Below are positions 25,181 through 33,429 of a stretch of DNA of 64,000 nucleotides, piece after piece. Every line of letters starts with the position of its first letter. Within the stretch, counting starts at the first letter, position 1. Location of the stretch: positions 1 to 64,000 of the forward strand of contig NZ_RCZE01000012.1 in the NCBI RefSeq assembly GCF_006438915.1, read 5' to 3'. Origin of the DNA: Pseudomonas arsenicoxydans. Its GTDB lineage: Bacteria; Pseudomonadota; Gammaproteobacteria; Pseudomonadales; Pseudomonadaceae. The position numbers were made by a program, and so were the translations under genes. The notes beneath the pieces are model-generated. The model was given only the letters and a program-made list of their open reading frames with translations, ran no database searches and had not been told where the DNA came from.

Positions 25181-25211
25181 AGTCTCGAGCTTGCCACCAT
25201 GGCAAGGTCAA
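25181..25211 (-). promoter_or_regulatory. CueR-controlled promoter of copZ
   Basis: On the minus strand: -35 TTGACC, then TTGCCATGGTGGCAAG inverted repeat inside a 19-bp spacer, then a weak -10 GAGACT. This matches the CueR box ACCTTGCC-N-GGCAAG found ahead of gammaproteobacterial copper genes. The copZ start is 30 bp downstream. Confidence 0.88.
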
Positions 25212-25298
25212 GTTCTTCAACAATCTGCCGGGCTGGCAATCGGCGTCGTGCTCGGCCAAGCTGCGTGCATCAATGACTCGATTTCAGGAGATTCAGCC

Positions 25299-25682
25299 AT
25301 GCGCTGGTCAGCTCTCAGCCTGTTTGGCTTGCTCAGCCTCTTTGCCGCGACACCTTCGGTTCAAGCTTCCGGGGAGGACTATGGCGTACTGATCATTTCC
25401 CGCGAGCGCCTGGAAGTCGCGACCTCCTGCGAAATCGGCGTGTATATCCAGGATCAACTGTCCGCACGGCTATTTCAGGAACAAAGCACCTCGTTCAACC
25501 TGCCGCCGGGCAATGTGTCCCTGCGCCTCAAACTGCTGCCGGGCCAAGTGCCGGGTTGCAACCCGGGCATGCTCGCACCGGGCTCGCAGATCATTTCGCT
25601 CAAGGCCGGTGATGTCCTGAAGTTCCGGATTGCGATGACGCAGGAAGGGATGTACTTAAAGCCTGCGGCTCTCGAATACTGA
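25299..25682 (+). CDS. Secreted hypothetical protein (127 aa)
   Basis: The start at 25299 has CAGGAG nearby. Residues 1-24 form a clear signal peptide (LSLFGLLSLFAATPSVQASG). The mature part has three cysteines, one being close to the middle (EVATSCEIGVYIQDQL) and another in VPGCNPG, and a beta-rich pattern. I do not recognise a family with certainty. It lies between copZ and copA on the opposite strand to copZ, so a periplasmic role in copper stress is possible but unproven. Confidence 0.75.
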   Translation: MRWSALSLFGLLSLFAATPSVQASGEDYGVLIISRERLEVATSCEIGVYIQDQLSARLFQEQSTSFNLPPGNVSLRLKLLPGQVPGCNPGMLAPGSQIISLKAGDVLKFRIAMTQEGMYLKPAALEY

Positions 25683-25708
25683 CATTCACCTTTTATGTTG
25701 GATGACAG

Positions 25709-25802
25709 GGCCCCTTCGCGAGCAAGCCTGCTCCCACATTTGACCGAGTTTTTTCAGACAGGACTCGATCGAATGTGGGAGCGGGCTTGCTCGCGAAGGG
25801 GG
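25709..25802. repeat. REP pair, tail-out arrangement
   Basis: TTCGCGAGCAAGCCTGCTCC and, after about 36 bp, TGTGGGAGCGGGCTTGCTCG with TGTGGG ends inward; the left copy has one mismatch. It lies between the secreted protein gene and the copA promoter. Confidence 0.9.
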
Positions 25803-25861
25803 CAAACCGGTCTTCTTGCTCACCTCATATCCGGCCCCCCCAGTAACTTTTAGATTGGTGC

Positions 25862-25892
25862 TTGACCTTGCCAGCATGGCAAGGTTGATCCT
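25862..25892 (+). promoter_or_regulatory. CueR-controlled promoter of copA
   Basis: TTGACC -35 (25862-25867) followed by the perfect CueR palindrome ACCTTGCC-AGCAT-GGCAAGGT (25865-25885 region) and a -10 near TGATCC at 18-19 bp. Such over-long spacers are the hallmark of MerR-family activation. Confidence 0.9.
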
Positions 25893-25921
25893 GTAGGCCT
25901 CTACTACAGGGAGTGCGACCG

Positions 25922-28312
25922 ATGTCCGAATCCACCACGTTCGATCTGCCGATTGCCGGCATGACCTGCGCCAGTTGTGCCGGGCGTGTCGAGCGCGCCT
26001 TGAGCAAAGTCATCGGCGCCACCGCCGTCAGCGTCAACCTTGCCACCGAACAGGCCCGCGTCCAAGCGCCCAGCGACAGCTTGCCCGCGTTAATGGACGC
26101 TGTTGAACAGGCCGGTTACAGCGTGCCCCGGCACAGCCTGGAACTGAGCATCGACGGCATGACCTGCGCCTCGTGCGTCGGCCGGGTCGAACGTGCTCTG
26201 GCCAAGGTGCCGGGGGTCCAGAGCGTCAGCGTCAACCTGGCCAACGAACGCGCCCACCTCGAACTGCTCGGCCAGATCGATCCACAGACCTTGATCGCGG
26301 CGGTAACCAAAGCCGGTTACGTCGCCAGCGTCTGGGAAGTCGAACACCCACCCACCGACACTCAACAACAGCGCCTGCACCGTGAGCGTTGGGCATTGAT
26401 CATGGCGATCATCCTGGCCGTGCCGCTCGTGCTGCCGATGCTGCTGCAACCGTTCGGCGTGCACTGGATGCTTCCCGCCTGGGCGCAATTCGCCCTGGCA
26501 ACGCCGGTGCAATTCATCTTCGGTGCACGTTTTTATGTGGCGGCCTGGAAAGCCGTGCGCGCCGGGGCCGGGAATATGGATTTGCTGGTCGCCCTCGGCA
26601 CCAGCGCGGGTTACGGCCTGAGTCTTTACGAATGGGCCACCGCCGCCGGGCGCATGCCGCACCTGTATTTTGAAGCCTCGGCCGTGGTGATTGCCTTGGT
26701 GCTACTGGGCAAATACCTGGAAAGCCGCGCCAAGCGCCAGACCGCCAGCGCCATTCGTGCCCTCGAAGCCTTGCGTCCGGAGCGGGCGATTCAGGTGATC
26801 GAGGGTCGCGAGCAAGACGTCGCCATCAGTGCCCTGCGCCTCAATGACCTGGTCATGGTCAAACCCGGTGAACGCTTCCCGGTGGACGGTGAAGTGGTCG
26901 AAGGCCAGAGCCACGCCGACGAAGCGCTGATCAGCGGTGAAAGCCTGCCGGTGCCCAAGCAACCGGGAGACAAGGTCACCGGCGGCGCGATCAACGGTGA
27001 AGGACGATTATTGGTTCGCACCCAGGCCTTGGGCGCGGAAACCGTGTTGGCGCGCATCATCCGTCTGGTCGAAGACGCCCAGGCCGCCAAGGCGCCGATC
27101 CAGAAACTGGTGGATAAAGTCAGCCAAGTGTTCGTGCCCACCGTTCTGTTGATCGCGTTGGCGACGCTCATCGGCTGGTGGCTGTACGGCGCGCCGATTG
27201 AAACCGCGTTAATCAATGCCGTCGCGGTGCTGGTGATTGCCTGCCCATGCGCTTTGGGACTGGCCACACCAACAGCCATCATGGCCGGGACCGGCGTGGC
27301 GGCACGTCACGGGATTCTGATCAAAGACGCCGAAGCGCTGGAACGCGCCCACGAAGTCAGCGCTGTGGTGTTCGACAAGACCGGCACGCTGACCTCCGGC
27401 GCACCGCGCATCGCGCATTTGACGGCCATCGACGGCGACGAAGCCGCCCTGCTGAAAATGGCCGGCGCGCTGCAACGGGGCAGCGAACACCCACTGGCCA
27501 AGGCAGTGCTGGACGCCTGCGCCGAACGCGGTTTGACCGTGGCGGATGTCGGCGACAGTCAATCGCTGACGGGGCGAGGCATCGCCGGCACGCTTGAGGG
27601 TCGTCGACTGGCATTGGGCAATCGTCGTCTATTGGACGAAAGTGCTTTAAACGCCGGTTCGTTAGCGGACTCGGCAACCGCCTGGGAAACCGAAGGCCGA
27701 ACCCTGTCCTGGCTGATCGAACAAAGCCCTGAATCGAAAGTGCTCGGCCTCTTTGCCTTTGGCGACACCCTCAAACCCGGCGCACTGCAAGCTGTGCAAC
27801 AGCTCAACGCGCGGCACATCAGCAGCCACCTGCTGACCGGCGACAACCGTGGCAGTGCCAAAGTGGTGGCCGAGGCTCTTGGTATCACCGATGTGCACGC
27901 CGAAGTGCTGCCCGCCGACAAAGCCGCCACCGTCGTCGAACTGAAAAAAAACGGCGTGGTGGCGATGGTCGGTGACGGCATCAACGACGCTCCGGCGCTG
28001 GCGGCGGCGGACATCGGCATCGCCATGGGCGGCGGCACCGATGTTGCGATGCACGCGGCCGGGATCACCCTGATGCGCGTTGATCCACGGTTGGTGCCGG
28101 CGGCGCTGGAGATCAGCCGCAAGACGTATGCGAAGATCCGGCAGAACCTGTTCTGGGCCTTCGTCTATAACCTGATCGGCATTCCGCTGGCAGCGTTCGG
28201 CTTCCTCAACCCGGTGCTGGCCGGGGCGGCCATGGCGTTGTCGAGCGTCAGCGTGGTGAGCAATGCGTTACTGTTGAAAACCTGGAAGCCCAAGGACCTG
28301 GAGGACAACTGA
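25922..28312 (+). CDS. copA: Cu(I)-exporting P1B-type ATPase CopA
   Basis: A 796-aa heavy-metal P-type ATPase. There are two N-terminal HMA domains, each with GMTCASC, at about 12-18 and 79-85. Eight membrane segments follow, with the CPC metal site at about 440-442 (IACPCALG), the phosphorylation site DKTGT at Asp485, TGDN and MVGDGINDAPAL in the hinge. CPC with two GMTCASC domains indicates Cu(I). It exports cytoplasmic copper to the periplasm. ATG 25922 has AGGGAG upstream. It overlaps cueR by one base triplet overlap (ATGA), so the exporter and its sensor are one operon. Confidence 0.96.
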   Translation: MSESTTFDLPIAGMTCASCAGRVERALSKVIGATAVSVNLATEQARVQAPSDSLPALMDAVEQAGYSVPRHSLELSIDGMTCASCVGRVERALAKVPGVQSVSVNLANERAHLELLGQIDPQTLIAAVTKAGYVASVWEVEHPPTDTQQQRLHRERWALIMAIILAVPLVLPMLLQPFGVHWMLPAWAQFALATPVQFIFGARFYVAAWKAVRAGAGNMDLLVALGTSAGYGLSLYEWATAAGRMPHLYFEASAVVIALVLLGKYLESRAKRQTASAIRALEALRPERAIQVIEGREQDVAISALRLNDLVMVKPGERFPVDGEVVEGQSHADEALISGESLPVPKQPGDKVTGGAINGEGRLLVRTQALGAETVLARIIRLVEDAQAAKAPIQKLVDKVSQVFVPTVLLIALATLIGWWLYGAPIETALINAVAVLVIACPCALGLATPTAIMAGTGVAARHGILIKDAEALERAHEVSAVVFDKTGTLTSGAPRIAHLTAIDGDEAALLKMAGALQRGSEHPLAKAVLDACAERGLTVADVGDSQSLTGRGIAGTLEGRRLALGNRRLLDESALNAGSLADSATAWETEGRTLSWLIEQSPESKVLGLFAFGDTLKPGALQAVQQLNARHISSHLLTGDNRGSAKVVAEALGITDVHAEVLPADKAATVVELKKNGVVAMVGDGINDAPALAAADIGIAMGGGTDVAMHAAGITLMRVDPRLVPAALEISRKTYAKIRQNLFWAFVYNLIGIPLAAFGFLNPVLAGAAMALSSVSVVSNALLLKTWKPKDLEDN

Positions 28313-28725
28313 TGAACATCGGTCAAGCAGCCCGTCAATGCGGGCTGAGCGCGAAGATGATCCGTTACTACGAGTCCATCGGCCTGCTCAAGGCCGCCCA
28401 TCGCACCGACAGCGGCTACCGCGTTTATGGCGACGATGACCTGCACACGCTGGCCTTCATCAAGCGCTCCCGGGACTTGGGGTTTTCCCTGGAAGAAGTC
28501 GGCAAGCTGCTGACCCTCTGGCAGGACCGCCAACGCGCCAGTGCCGACGTGAAGGCCCTGGCCCGTCACCACATCGACGAGCTGAACCAGAAAATCCGTG
28601 AACTCGGCCAGTTGCGCGACACCCTGCAAGACCTGGTCGAGCATTGCCAGGGCGACCATCGCCCCGACTGCCCGATCCTCAAGAACCTGGCGTCGGGCTG
28701 CTGCGCCGAACCTGTTCGCTCCTGA
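28312..28725 (+). CDS. cueR: Copper-responsive MerR-family regulator CueR
   Basis: A 137-aa MerR regulator. The HTH MNIGQAARQCGLSAKMIRYYE is followed by GYRVYGDDDLHTLAFIKRSRDLGFSL, the standard CueR pattern. The metal loop has the paired cysteines CQGDHRPDC near residues 113-121, and there is a terminal CC. The start ATG overlaps the copA stop (ATGA). The two CueR operators at copZ and copA are its expected targets. Its 3' end overlaps the convergent MFS gene by 47 bp. Confidence 0.95.
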   Translation: MNIGQAARQCGLSAKMIRYYESIGLLKAAHRTDSGYRVYGDDDLHTLAFIKRSRDLGFSLEEVGKLLTLWQDRQRASADVKALARHHIDELNQKIRELGQLRDTLQDLVEHCQGDHRPDCPILKNLASGCCAEPVRS

Positions 28726-29896
28726 TCGCCAGGCCCTTCAACACCAGCAACGTGGTGAGGGGAATGCCGTGGAACAGCAACACCACCGCGCCCGGCGTCC
28801 ACCACGAATAAAACGGCGCGGCGATCAACATGCCGACGCCGAACCCGGTCATTTGCAGCAAGGTCAGCAAGCTGAAAATCGGCAAACGCAGAGCGTCCGG
28901 CTCACGTTGCAGACGCGACATCAGGCCGACTTCCGAGAAGCCGTCACCCAACCCCGCCGGCAACGAAAACAACAGCAAACCGAAAAGGGTCTGCTGCTGA
29001 AACGTCAGGATGAAGCCGCAGGACATCAGCAACACCCCGAAGAAAAATCGCCGTTCCAGATGGATGTTGTCCGAGCCTTTGAGGCGACTGGCGATTCGCG
29101 CACCGATCAGTTTGCCAATGGCCCAGACCGCCAGCATCAGGCCCAGCGTGGTGCTGGCCGATTCGGGGGTCAGCAGTCTGGAAATAATCGGCAAGCCCAC
29201 GTTGTGCGCGGCACTGCCAAGGGTATCGGCCATGGTCACCGTGAGCATCGCGGCCACCACCGGCGCGCTGCGCAGCCCTTGGCGCAGGGCCGTCCATTCG
29301 CCTCCCTTGTGGGACGATTCATCACTGGCCAGCGGGATGGAGAAGCGCAGCGGCAGGATCAACAACGCGGCCAACAGGTACGTCACCACGTTCAGCGCAA
29401 ACACCGTTTCAAACCCCAACGCCGCCACCAATAGCCCCGCCACCAGACTGCCGCCGACCATGGCGGCCGAGGAGGCAGAGGTGATCCAGGCGTTGGTCTT
29501 GAGCAGCTGTTCGCCTTCAATCAAGTGCGGCAGCTGACTGTTCAGGCCGATGGCAAACATCGAGTTGCCCAAGCCCAGGCCAAACGCGATAACAGGGAGC
29601 AGCAACGCCTGTTGATCAACCGGCAGCACTAGCAGCAAACCAAGCAATCCTGCACGCAACAGGTCGAAGGCGATCAACGGCATGCGCCCGCCCCAGCGGC
29701 GGTAGAACGCGGTGCCGATCAGACTGGCGAAAATCCCGCCGCCGACACGGCTGGCGAGGAAGATGCCGACACTCATGGCGCTGTTACTGAGCAGGTAAAC
29801 GTAAGTGGCCAGGGCGACCATGTTGAGGAAAGCGCCAAAGTCCGAAACCAGACGGGCGGCGATGATCAGTCGGGCGTTGCGGGTGGAGGTGTTCAC
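28679..29896 (-). CDS. MFS exporter (MFS_3/enterobactin-exporter-like)
   Basis: A 405-aa twelve-segment transporter beginning STRNARLIIAARLVSDFGAFLNMVALATYVY, a pattern typical of MFS_3 exporters. A GTG at 29896 with AAGG about 8 nt upstream is the best start; no ATG fits closer and the longer frame has no box. SAMSVGIFLASRVGGGIFASLIGTAFYRRWGGR shows the loop 2-3 motif. The substrate is unknown. It overlaps cueR at its 3' end, so the two messages are antisense there. Confidence 0.85.
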   Translation of the reverse strand: MNTSTRNARLIIAARLVSDFGAFLNMVALATYVYLLSNSAMSVGIFLASRVGGGIFASLIGTAFYRRWGGRMPLIAFDLLRAGLLGLLLVLPVDQQALLLPVIAFGLGLGNSMFAIGLNSQLPHLIEGEQLLKTNAWITSASSAAMVGGSLVAGLLVAALGFETVFALNVVTYLLAALLILPLRFSIPLASDESSHKGGEWTALRQGLRSAPVVAAMLTVTMADTLGSAAHNVGLPIISRLLTPESASTTLGLMLAVWAIGKLIGARIASRLKGSDNIHLERRFFFGVLLMSCGFILTFQQQTLFGLLLFSLPAGLGDGFSEVGLMSRLQREPDALRLPIFSLLTLLQMTGFGVGMLIAAPFYSWWTPGAVVLLFHGIPLTTLLVLKGLAIRSEQVRRSSPTPGS

Positions 29897-29978
29897 ATTC
29901 AATCCTTGAGTGTGGAGGGTATGGCAGTTGTGGATTGTCTGGTCTGACGCCATCGCGGTTCCACAAATAAAGCCTCTA

Positions 29979-30007
29979 CAAAAAACCCGGCCGAAGCCGG
30001 GTTTTTG
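29979..30007. terminator. Bidirectional Rho-independent terminator
   Basis: AAAAACCCGG-CCGAAG-CCGGGTTTTT: a GC stem flanked by A-run and T-run so it can work on both strands. It lies after the RIO kinase gene (minus strand) and just upstream of the MFS start region. Confidence 0.85.
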
Positions 30008-30016
30008 TTTAGCCCA

Positions 30017-30910
30017 TCACTGCATCCAGGGCGGAGGCGGTTCTTCGGCTTTGCTCGGTGGCGCATCGTCAGCAGCGCGGATCGCTTGCTTACGTTCTTC
30101 GTCCAGCCGTGCGGCCTCGATTTCACGCATGATCCCGCCAACGTCGGCCAACTCTTCCGGCTCGTCGAACTCGCCGGTCAAGATACTGGCCGGGTGCAAG
30201 GTGCCGGCTTCGTACAACGCCCACATTTCCTTGGCGTACTTGGTCTTTTTCAACTCCGGCGCAAACCGCCCGAAGTAGGACGCCATGTTGCCCACGTCCC
30301 GCTCCAGCATGTTGAACGCGTGGTTGTTACCCGCCGCATCCACTGCTTGAGGCAAGTCGATGATGACCGGGCCGTCCGGGGTCAACAGCACGTTGAACTC
30401 CGACAGGTCACCGTGTACTAGACCGGTACACAACATCAGCACGATCTGCGAAATCAGGAACGCGTGATATTCACGGGCCTGATCCGGCTCCAGCACCACG
30501 TCGTTCAGACGCGGCGCGGCATCGCCGTATTCATCGGCCACCAGTTCCATCAGCAGCACGCCTTCGAGGAAGTCATACGGCTTGGGTACCCGCACACCGG
30601 CACCGGCCAGACGGAACAGGGCCGCCACTTCGGCGTTTTGCCAGGCGTCTTCGGTTTCTTTCTTGCCGAACTTGGAGCCCTTGGCCATGGCGCGAGCCTG
30701 ACGGCTGTTGCGCACCTTGCGGCCTTCCTGATACTCGGCCGCCTGACGGAAACTGCGTTTATTCGCCTCCTTGTAGACCTTCGCGCAACGTAACTCGTTG
30801 CCGCAGCGCACCACATAAACAGCTGCTTCTTTACCACTCATGAGTGGGCGCAGCACCTCGTCGACCAGACCGTCCTCGATCAGGGGTTCAATGCGTTTTG
30901 GAGTCTTCAT
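30017..30910 (-). CDS. RIO1-type serine protein kinase
   Basis: A 297-aa protein kinase of the RIO family. The ATP region is SGKEAAVYVV with the lysine in CAKVYKE; the catalytic loop is LVHGDLSEFNVLL with the conserved D and N; the metal-binding IIDLPQ replaces DFG, as in all RIO kinases. An acidic/proline C-tail (PPSKAEEPPPPWM) follows. RIO1 proteins are best known from archaea and eukaryotes in ribosome maturation; the bacterial target is not established. The ATG lies after a gap of 445 bp from the chemoreceptor gene and is divergent from it. Confidence 0.9.
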   Translation of the reverse strand: MKTPKRIEPLIEDGLVDEVLRPLMSGKEAAVYVVRCGNELRCAKVYKEANKRSFRQAAEYQEGRKVRNSRQARAMAKGSKFGKKETEDAWQNAEVAALFRLAGAGVRVPKPYDFLEGVLLMELVADEYGDAAPRLNDVVLEPDQAREYHAFLISQIVLMLCTGLVHGDLSEFNVLLTPDGPVIIDLPQAVDAAGNNHAFNMLERDVGNMASYFGRFAPELKKTKYAKEMWALYEAGTLHPASILTGEFDEPEELADVGGIMREIEAARLDEERKQAIRAADDAPPSKAEEPPPPWMQ

Positions 30911-31355
30911 CAGCTTTTATTGTGGGTCCTTTATTACCAAACACGCGAAAGTCATTCGTTATACGGCAATCCACTCGTTCGGGGGAGGGGTTGCCGACCT
31001 ATGAACGTCGTGATGCACACAATGTGCCGGATTAATCGCTCATCCGCCGCCGGTCGTCAATGACCGTCGCAGATCATAGCTGAGCCGACGACATGCGTAA
31101 GCGAATGGTTTTGAGGGCATTTACGACAGAAGCTGACATCTGAATTCGCACCCTTCGTAGGATTTTTCCAAACAGGCCTAAATTTCCCCCACCAGCAGCC
31201 GAAGTCCTCAGTGACAAAAGGTATTTGTCCGACAATCGTTCCTACAAAAAACGACGGCGCACTCACGGACCCGAGACAAAAGACAACGTTTTCGGCTGCC
31301 AATATTCCGCGAGTCATCTGCACTGCGTGGGCCTACAAGAAAATCTGGAGCGCGG
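30911..31355. other. Divergent intergenic region, RIO kinase and chemoreceptor
   Basis: 445 bp carrying the divergent promoters. It is relatively AT-rich compared with neighbours, with A-tracts near 31245. A TTGCCGACC direct motif near 30990 and an imperfect inverted repeat (GACAAAAGGTATTTGTCC, 31214-31232) are visible. I see no gene, riboswitch or -10/-35 pair that I can call with confidence. Confidence 0.4.
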
Positions 31356-33302
31356 ATGAACATCAAACAGAAGTTGACCTGGGCGTTTGCAATCATCGCC
31401 TGCTTGCCCGTGGTGCTGGTCGCCACCCTGGTTGTGATGAACTTGCGCAGTGACGCCAAGGAGAGTTTCGTCGACGGCAGCGGCCGCGAAATTCGTCAGG
31501 TCAGCAACGCTATGCAACTGTTTTTCGACGGCATCAGCCAGAACGTTGACTACCTGGCCAAACAACCGCTGATCAAAAACTCCGACGACAGCCTCAAGAC
31601 CTACATGAGCGCCAACGCCGAGAGCATCCCGCAAGGCGAGATGGACAAAAAAGTCTTCGACCTGCTGCAGGACCTGGGCAACAGTCACCCGTCCTACGCC
31701 TATGCCATTCTCGGCACTGCGGCCGGCGGTTATGTGTCGTGGCCAGACGACCCGAAGATGAATAATTACGACCCGCGCCAACGCCCCTGGTACAAAGCCG
31801 CCCAGGCCAAACCGGGAAAACCGTTTCGCACCGAGGCCTATTATTGGGCTCAGGACGACGCGACCTACGTCAGCACCGTGCGCACTGTCGACAACAAATT
31901 GGGCACTAACGGCGGCGTGGTCAGTATCGACGTGACGCTCAAGCAGCTCACCGAAATCGTCAAGCAGATCAAGCTCGGTGAAACCGGCTACCTGATGCTG
32001 CTGGAAAACACCGGCACCGTGCTGGTCGACCCGAAGCAACCGGAACACAACTTCAAGCCACTGAGCAGCCTCGGCGAGGGTTACGCGCAACTGGCCAAGG
32101 CCGGCAAAGGCCTGGTGGAAGTCGAACTCAACGGCGAACGCTACATGGCCAACGTCTGGCCGTCGGAGCAACTGGGCTGGACCTTCATCGGCCTGATCAA
32201 ACAAAACGACGTGATGAGCTCGGCCACCCAACTGACCTGGCTGATCGCAATCATCGCCGCCGTACTGGCCGTGTTCTTCGCCATCCTCGGCGCCAGTTTC
32301 GCCAGCGTCATCGTGCGACCGATCCGCAGCGTGGCCAGCGGCCTGGAAGGCATCGCGCAAGGCGAAGGCGACCTGACCAAGAACCTGGAAATCCGTGGCA
32401 GCGACGAAACCGCGCAACTGGCCAGTTGGTTCAACCAGTTTTTGACCGCGATTCGCAACCTGATTCAAAGCATTGGCGGGGCCGCGACCAAGATTCTCGC
32501 CACGTCCAAGAGCTCGACCCAGGTCTCCCACGACATGGCTGAAGCCGCCGGGCGCCAGCGTGAAGCGGTGGACATGGTGTCCACGGCGTTCCACGAAATG
32601 GTCGCCACGGCCAACGAAGTCGCGCGCTCTTGCAGCCAGGCGGCGGACTCTGCCGACAGTGGCCAGCGTCAGGCACGCGAAGGTCAGCAGCAGATTGATG
32701 CCGCGGTGAGCAGCGTTGATCGCTTGAGCCAGGAAATTGAACAATCGGCGCAGTCGATGCAGCAACTCGAGCGCGACAGCAACGACATCCAGTCGATCCT
32801 CGGGACCATCCGCTCGATCGCCGAACAGACCAACCTGCTGGCGCTGAACGCGGCCATTGAAGCGGCACGTGCCGGTGAGCAAGGTCGCGGGTTTGCGGTC
32901 GTGGCCGATGAAGTGCGGGCACTGGCCAAGCGCACGGCGGACTCCACGGCGGAAATCGACGGTTTGCTCGGCAACCTTGCCAAACGCACCAGCCAGGTGA
33001 CTCAACAGATGCATGCGAGCCTGGAAGTGTCGCAGCAGTCGGTGAGCCGCATCGGCGAAGCGCGCAACAGCTTCGGGCTGATTCGCGAATCGGTGGACGT
33101 GATACGCGACATGAACACACAGATCGCGACAGCAGCCGAAGAGCAGCATCACGTGGCCGAAGACATCAACCGGCACATCAGCCAGATCCATGGCGATGCG
33201 CAATTGGTCGCGGAACTGGCGAACTCGGCGCGCCTGGATTCGCAGAGCCTGGCCGGGCTTTCGAATGAACTGGACGGGTTGGTTCGACGCTTCAAAACCT
33301 GA
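31356..33302 (+). CDS. Methyl-accepting chemotaxis protein, dCache type
   Basis: A 648-aa chemoreceptor. TM1 at about 8-30, a long periplasmic double-Cache domain (30-290), TM2 about 293-315, a HAMP (316-370) and the MCP signalling domain with tip EQTNLLALNAAIEAARAGEQ near residue 490. The distal dCache module has the ligand motif NYDPRQRPWYKAAQ with later Y and D residues (YYWAQDD, VSIDVTL), matching the consensus for amino-acid or amine-binding dCache sensors of pseudomonads. The exact attractant cannot be read from sequence. No pentapeptide tether is seen at the C-terminus. Confidence 0.93.
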   Translation: MNIKQKLTWAFAIIACLPVVLVATLVVMNLRSDAKESFVDGSGREIRQVSNAMQLFFDGISQNVDYLAKQPLIKNSDDSLKTYMSANAESIPQGEMDKKVFDLLQDLGNSHPSYAYAILGTAAGGYVSWPDDPKMNNYDPRQRPWYKAAQAKPGKPFRTEAYYWAQDDATYVSTVRTVDNKLGTNGGVVSIDVTLKQLTEIVKQIKLGETGYLMLLENTGTVLVDPKQPEHNFKPLSSLGEGYAQLAKAGKGLVEVELNGERYMANVWPSEQLGWTFIGLIKQNDVMSSATQLTWLIAIIAAVLAVFFAILGASFASVIVRPIRSVASGLEGIAQGEGDLTKNLEIRGSDETAQLASWFNQFLTAIRNLIQSIGGAATKILATSKSSTQVSHDMAEAAGRQREAVDMVSTAFHEMVATANEVARSCSQAADSADSGQRQAREGQQQIDAAVSSVDRLSQEIEQSAQSMQQLERDSNDIQSILGTIRSIAEQTNLLALNAAIEAARAGEQGRGFAVVADEVRALAKRTADSTAEIDGLLGNLAKRTSQVTQQMHASLEVSQQSVSRIGEARNSFGLIRESVDVIRDMNTQIATAAEEQHHVAEDINRHISQIHGDAQLVAELANSARLDSQSLAGLSNELDGLVRRFKT

Positions 33303-33325
33303 TCTCAATAACACCGCATGTAAAA

Positions 33326-33415
33326 TGTGGGAGCGGGCTTGCTCGCGAAGGCGGAGTTTCAGTCGACATCTTCATTGACTGACACACTGCCTTCGCGAGC
33401 AAGCCCGCTCCCACA
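33326..33415. repeat. REPIN (90 bp)
   Basis: Head-out doublet of TGTGGGAGCGGG-type REPs between convergent chemoreceptor and AraC genes. Confidence 0.95.
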
Positions 33416-33429
33416 CTCGATCTGCGGTG

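Noticed and set aside
28679..29953. Longer MFS start at 29953
   Set aside because: No box, and the added residues have no MFS character; the GTG at 29896 with AAGG fits better.
31314..33314. 666-codon frame opposite the chemoreceptor
   Set aside because: Shadow frame, His/Arg/Gly-rich with no family signature; the plus-strand gene has complete domains.
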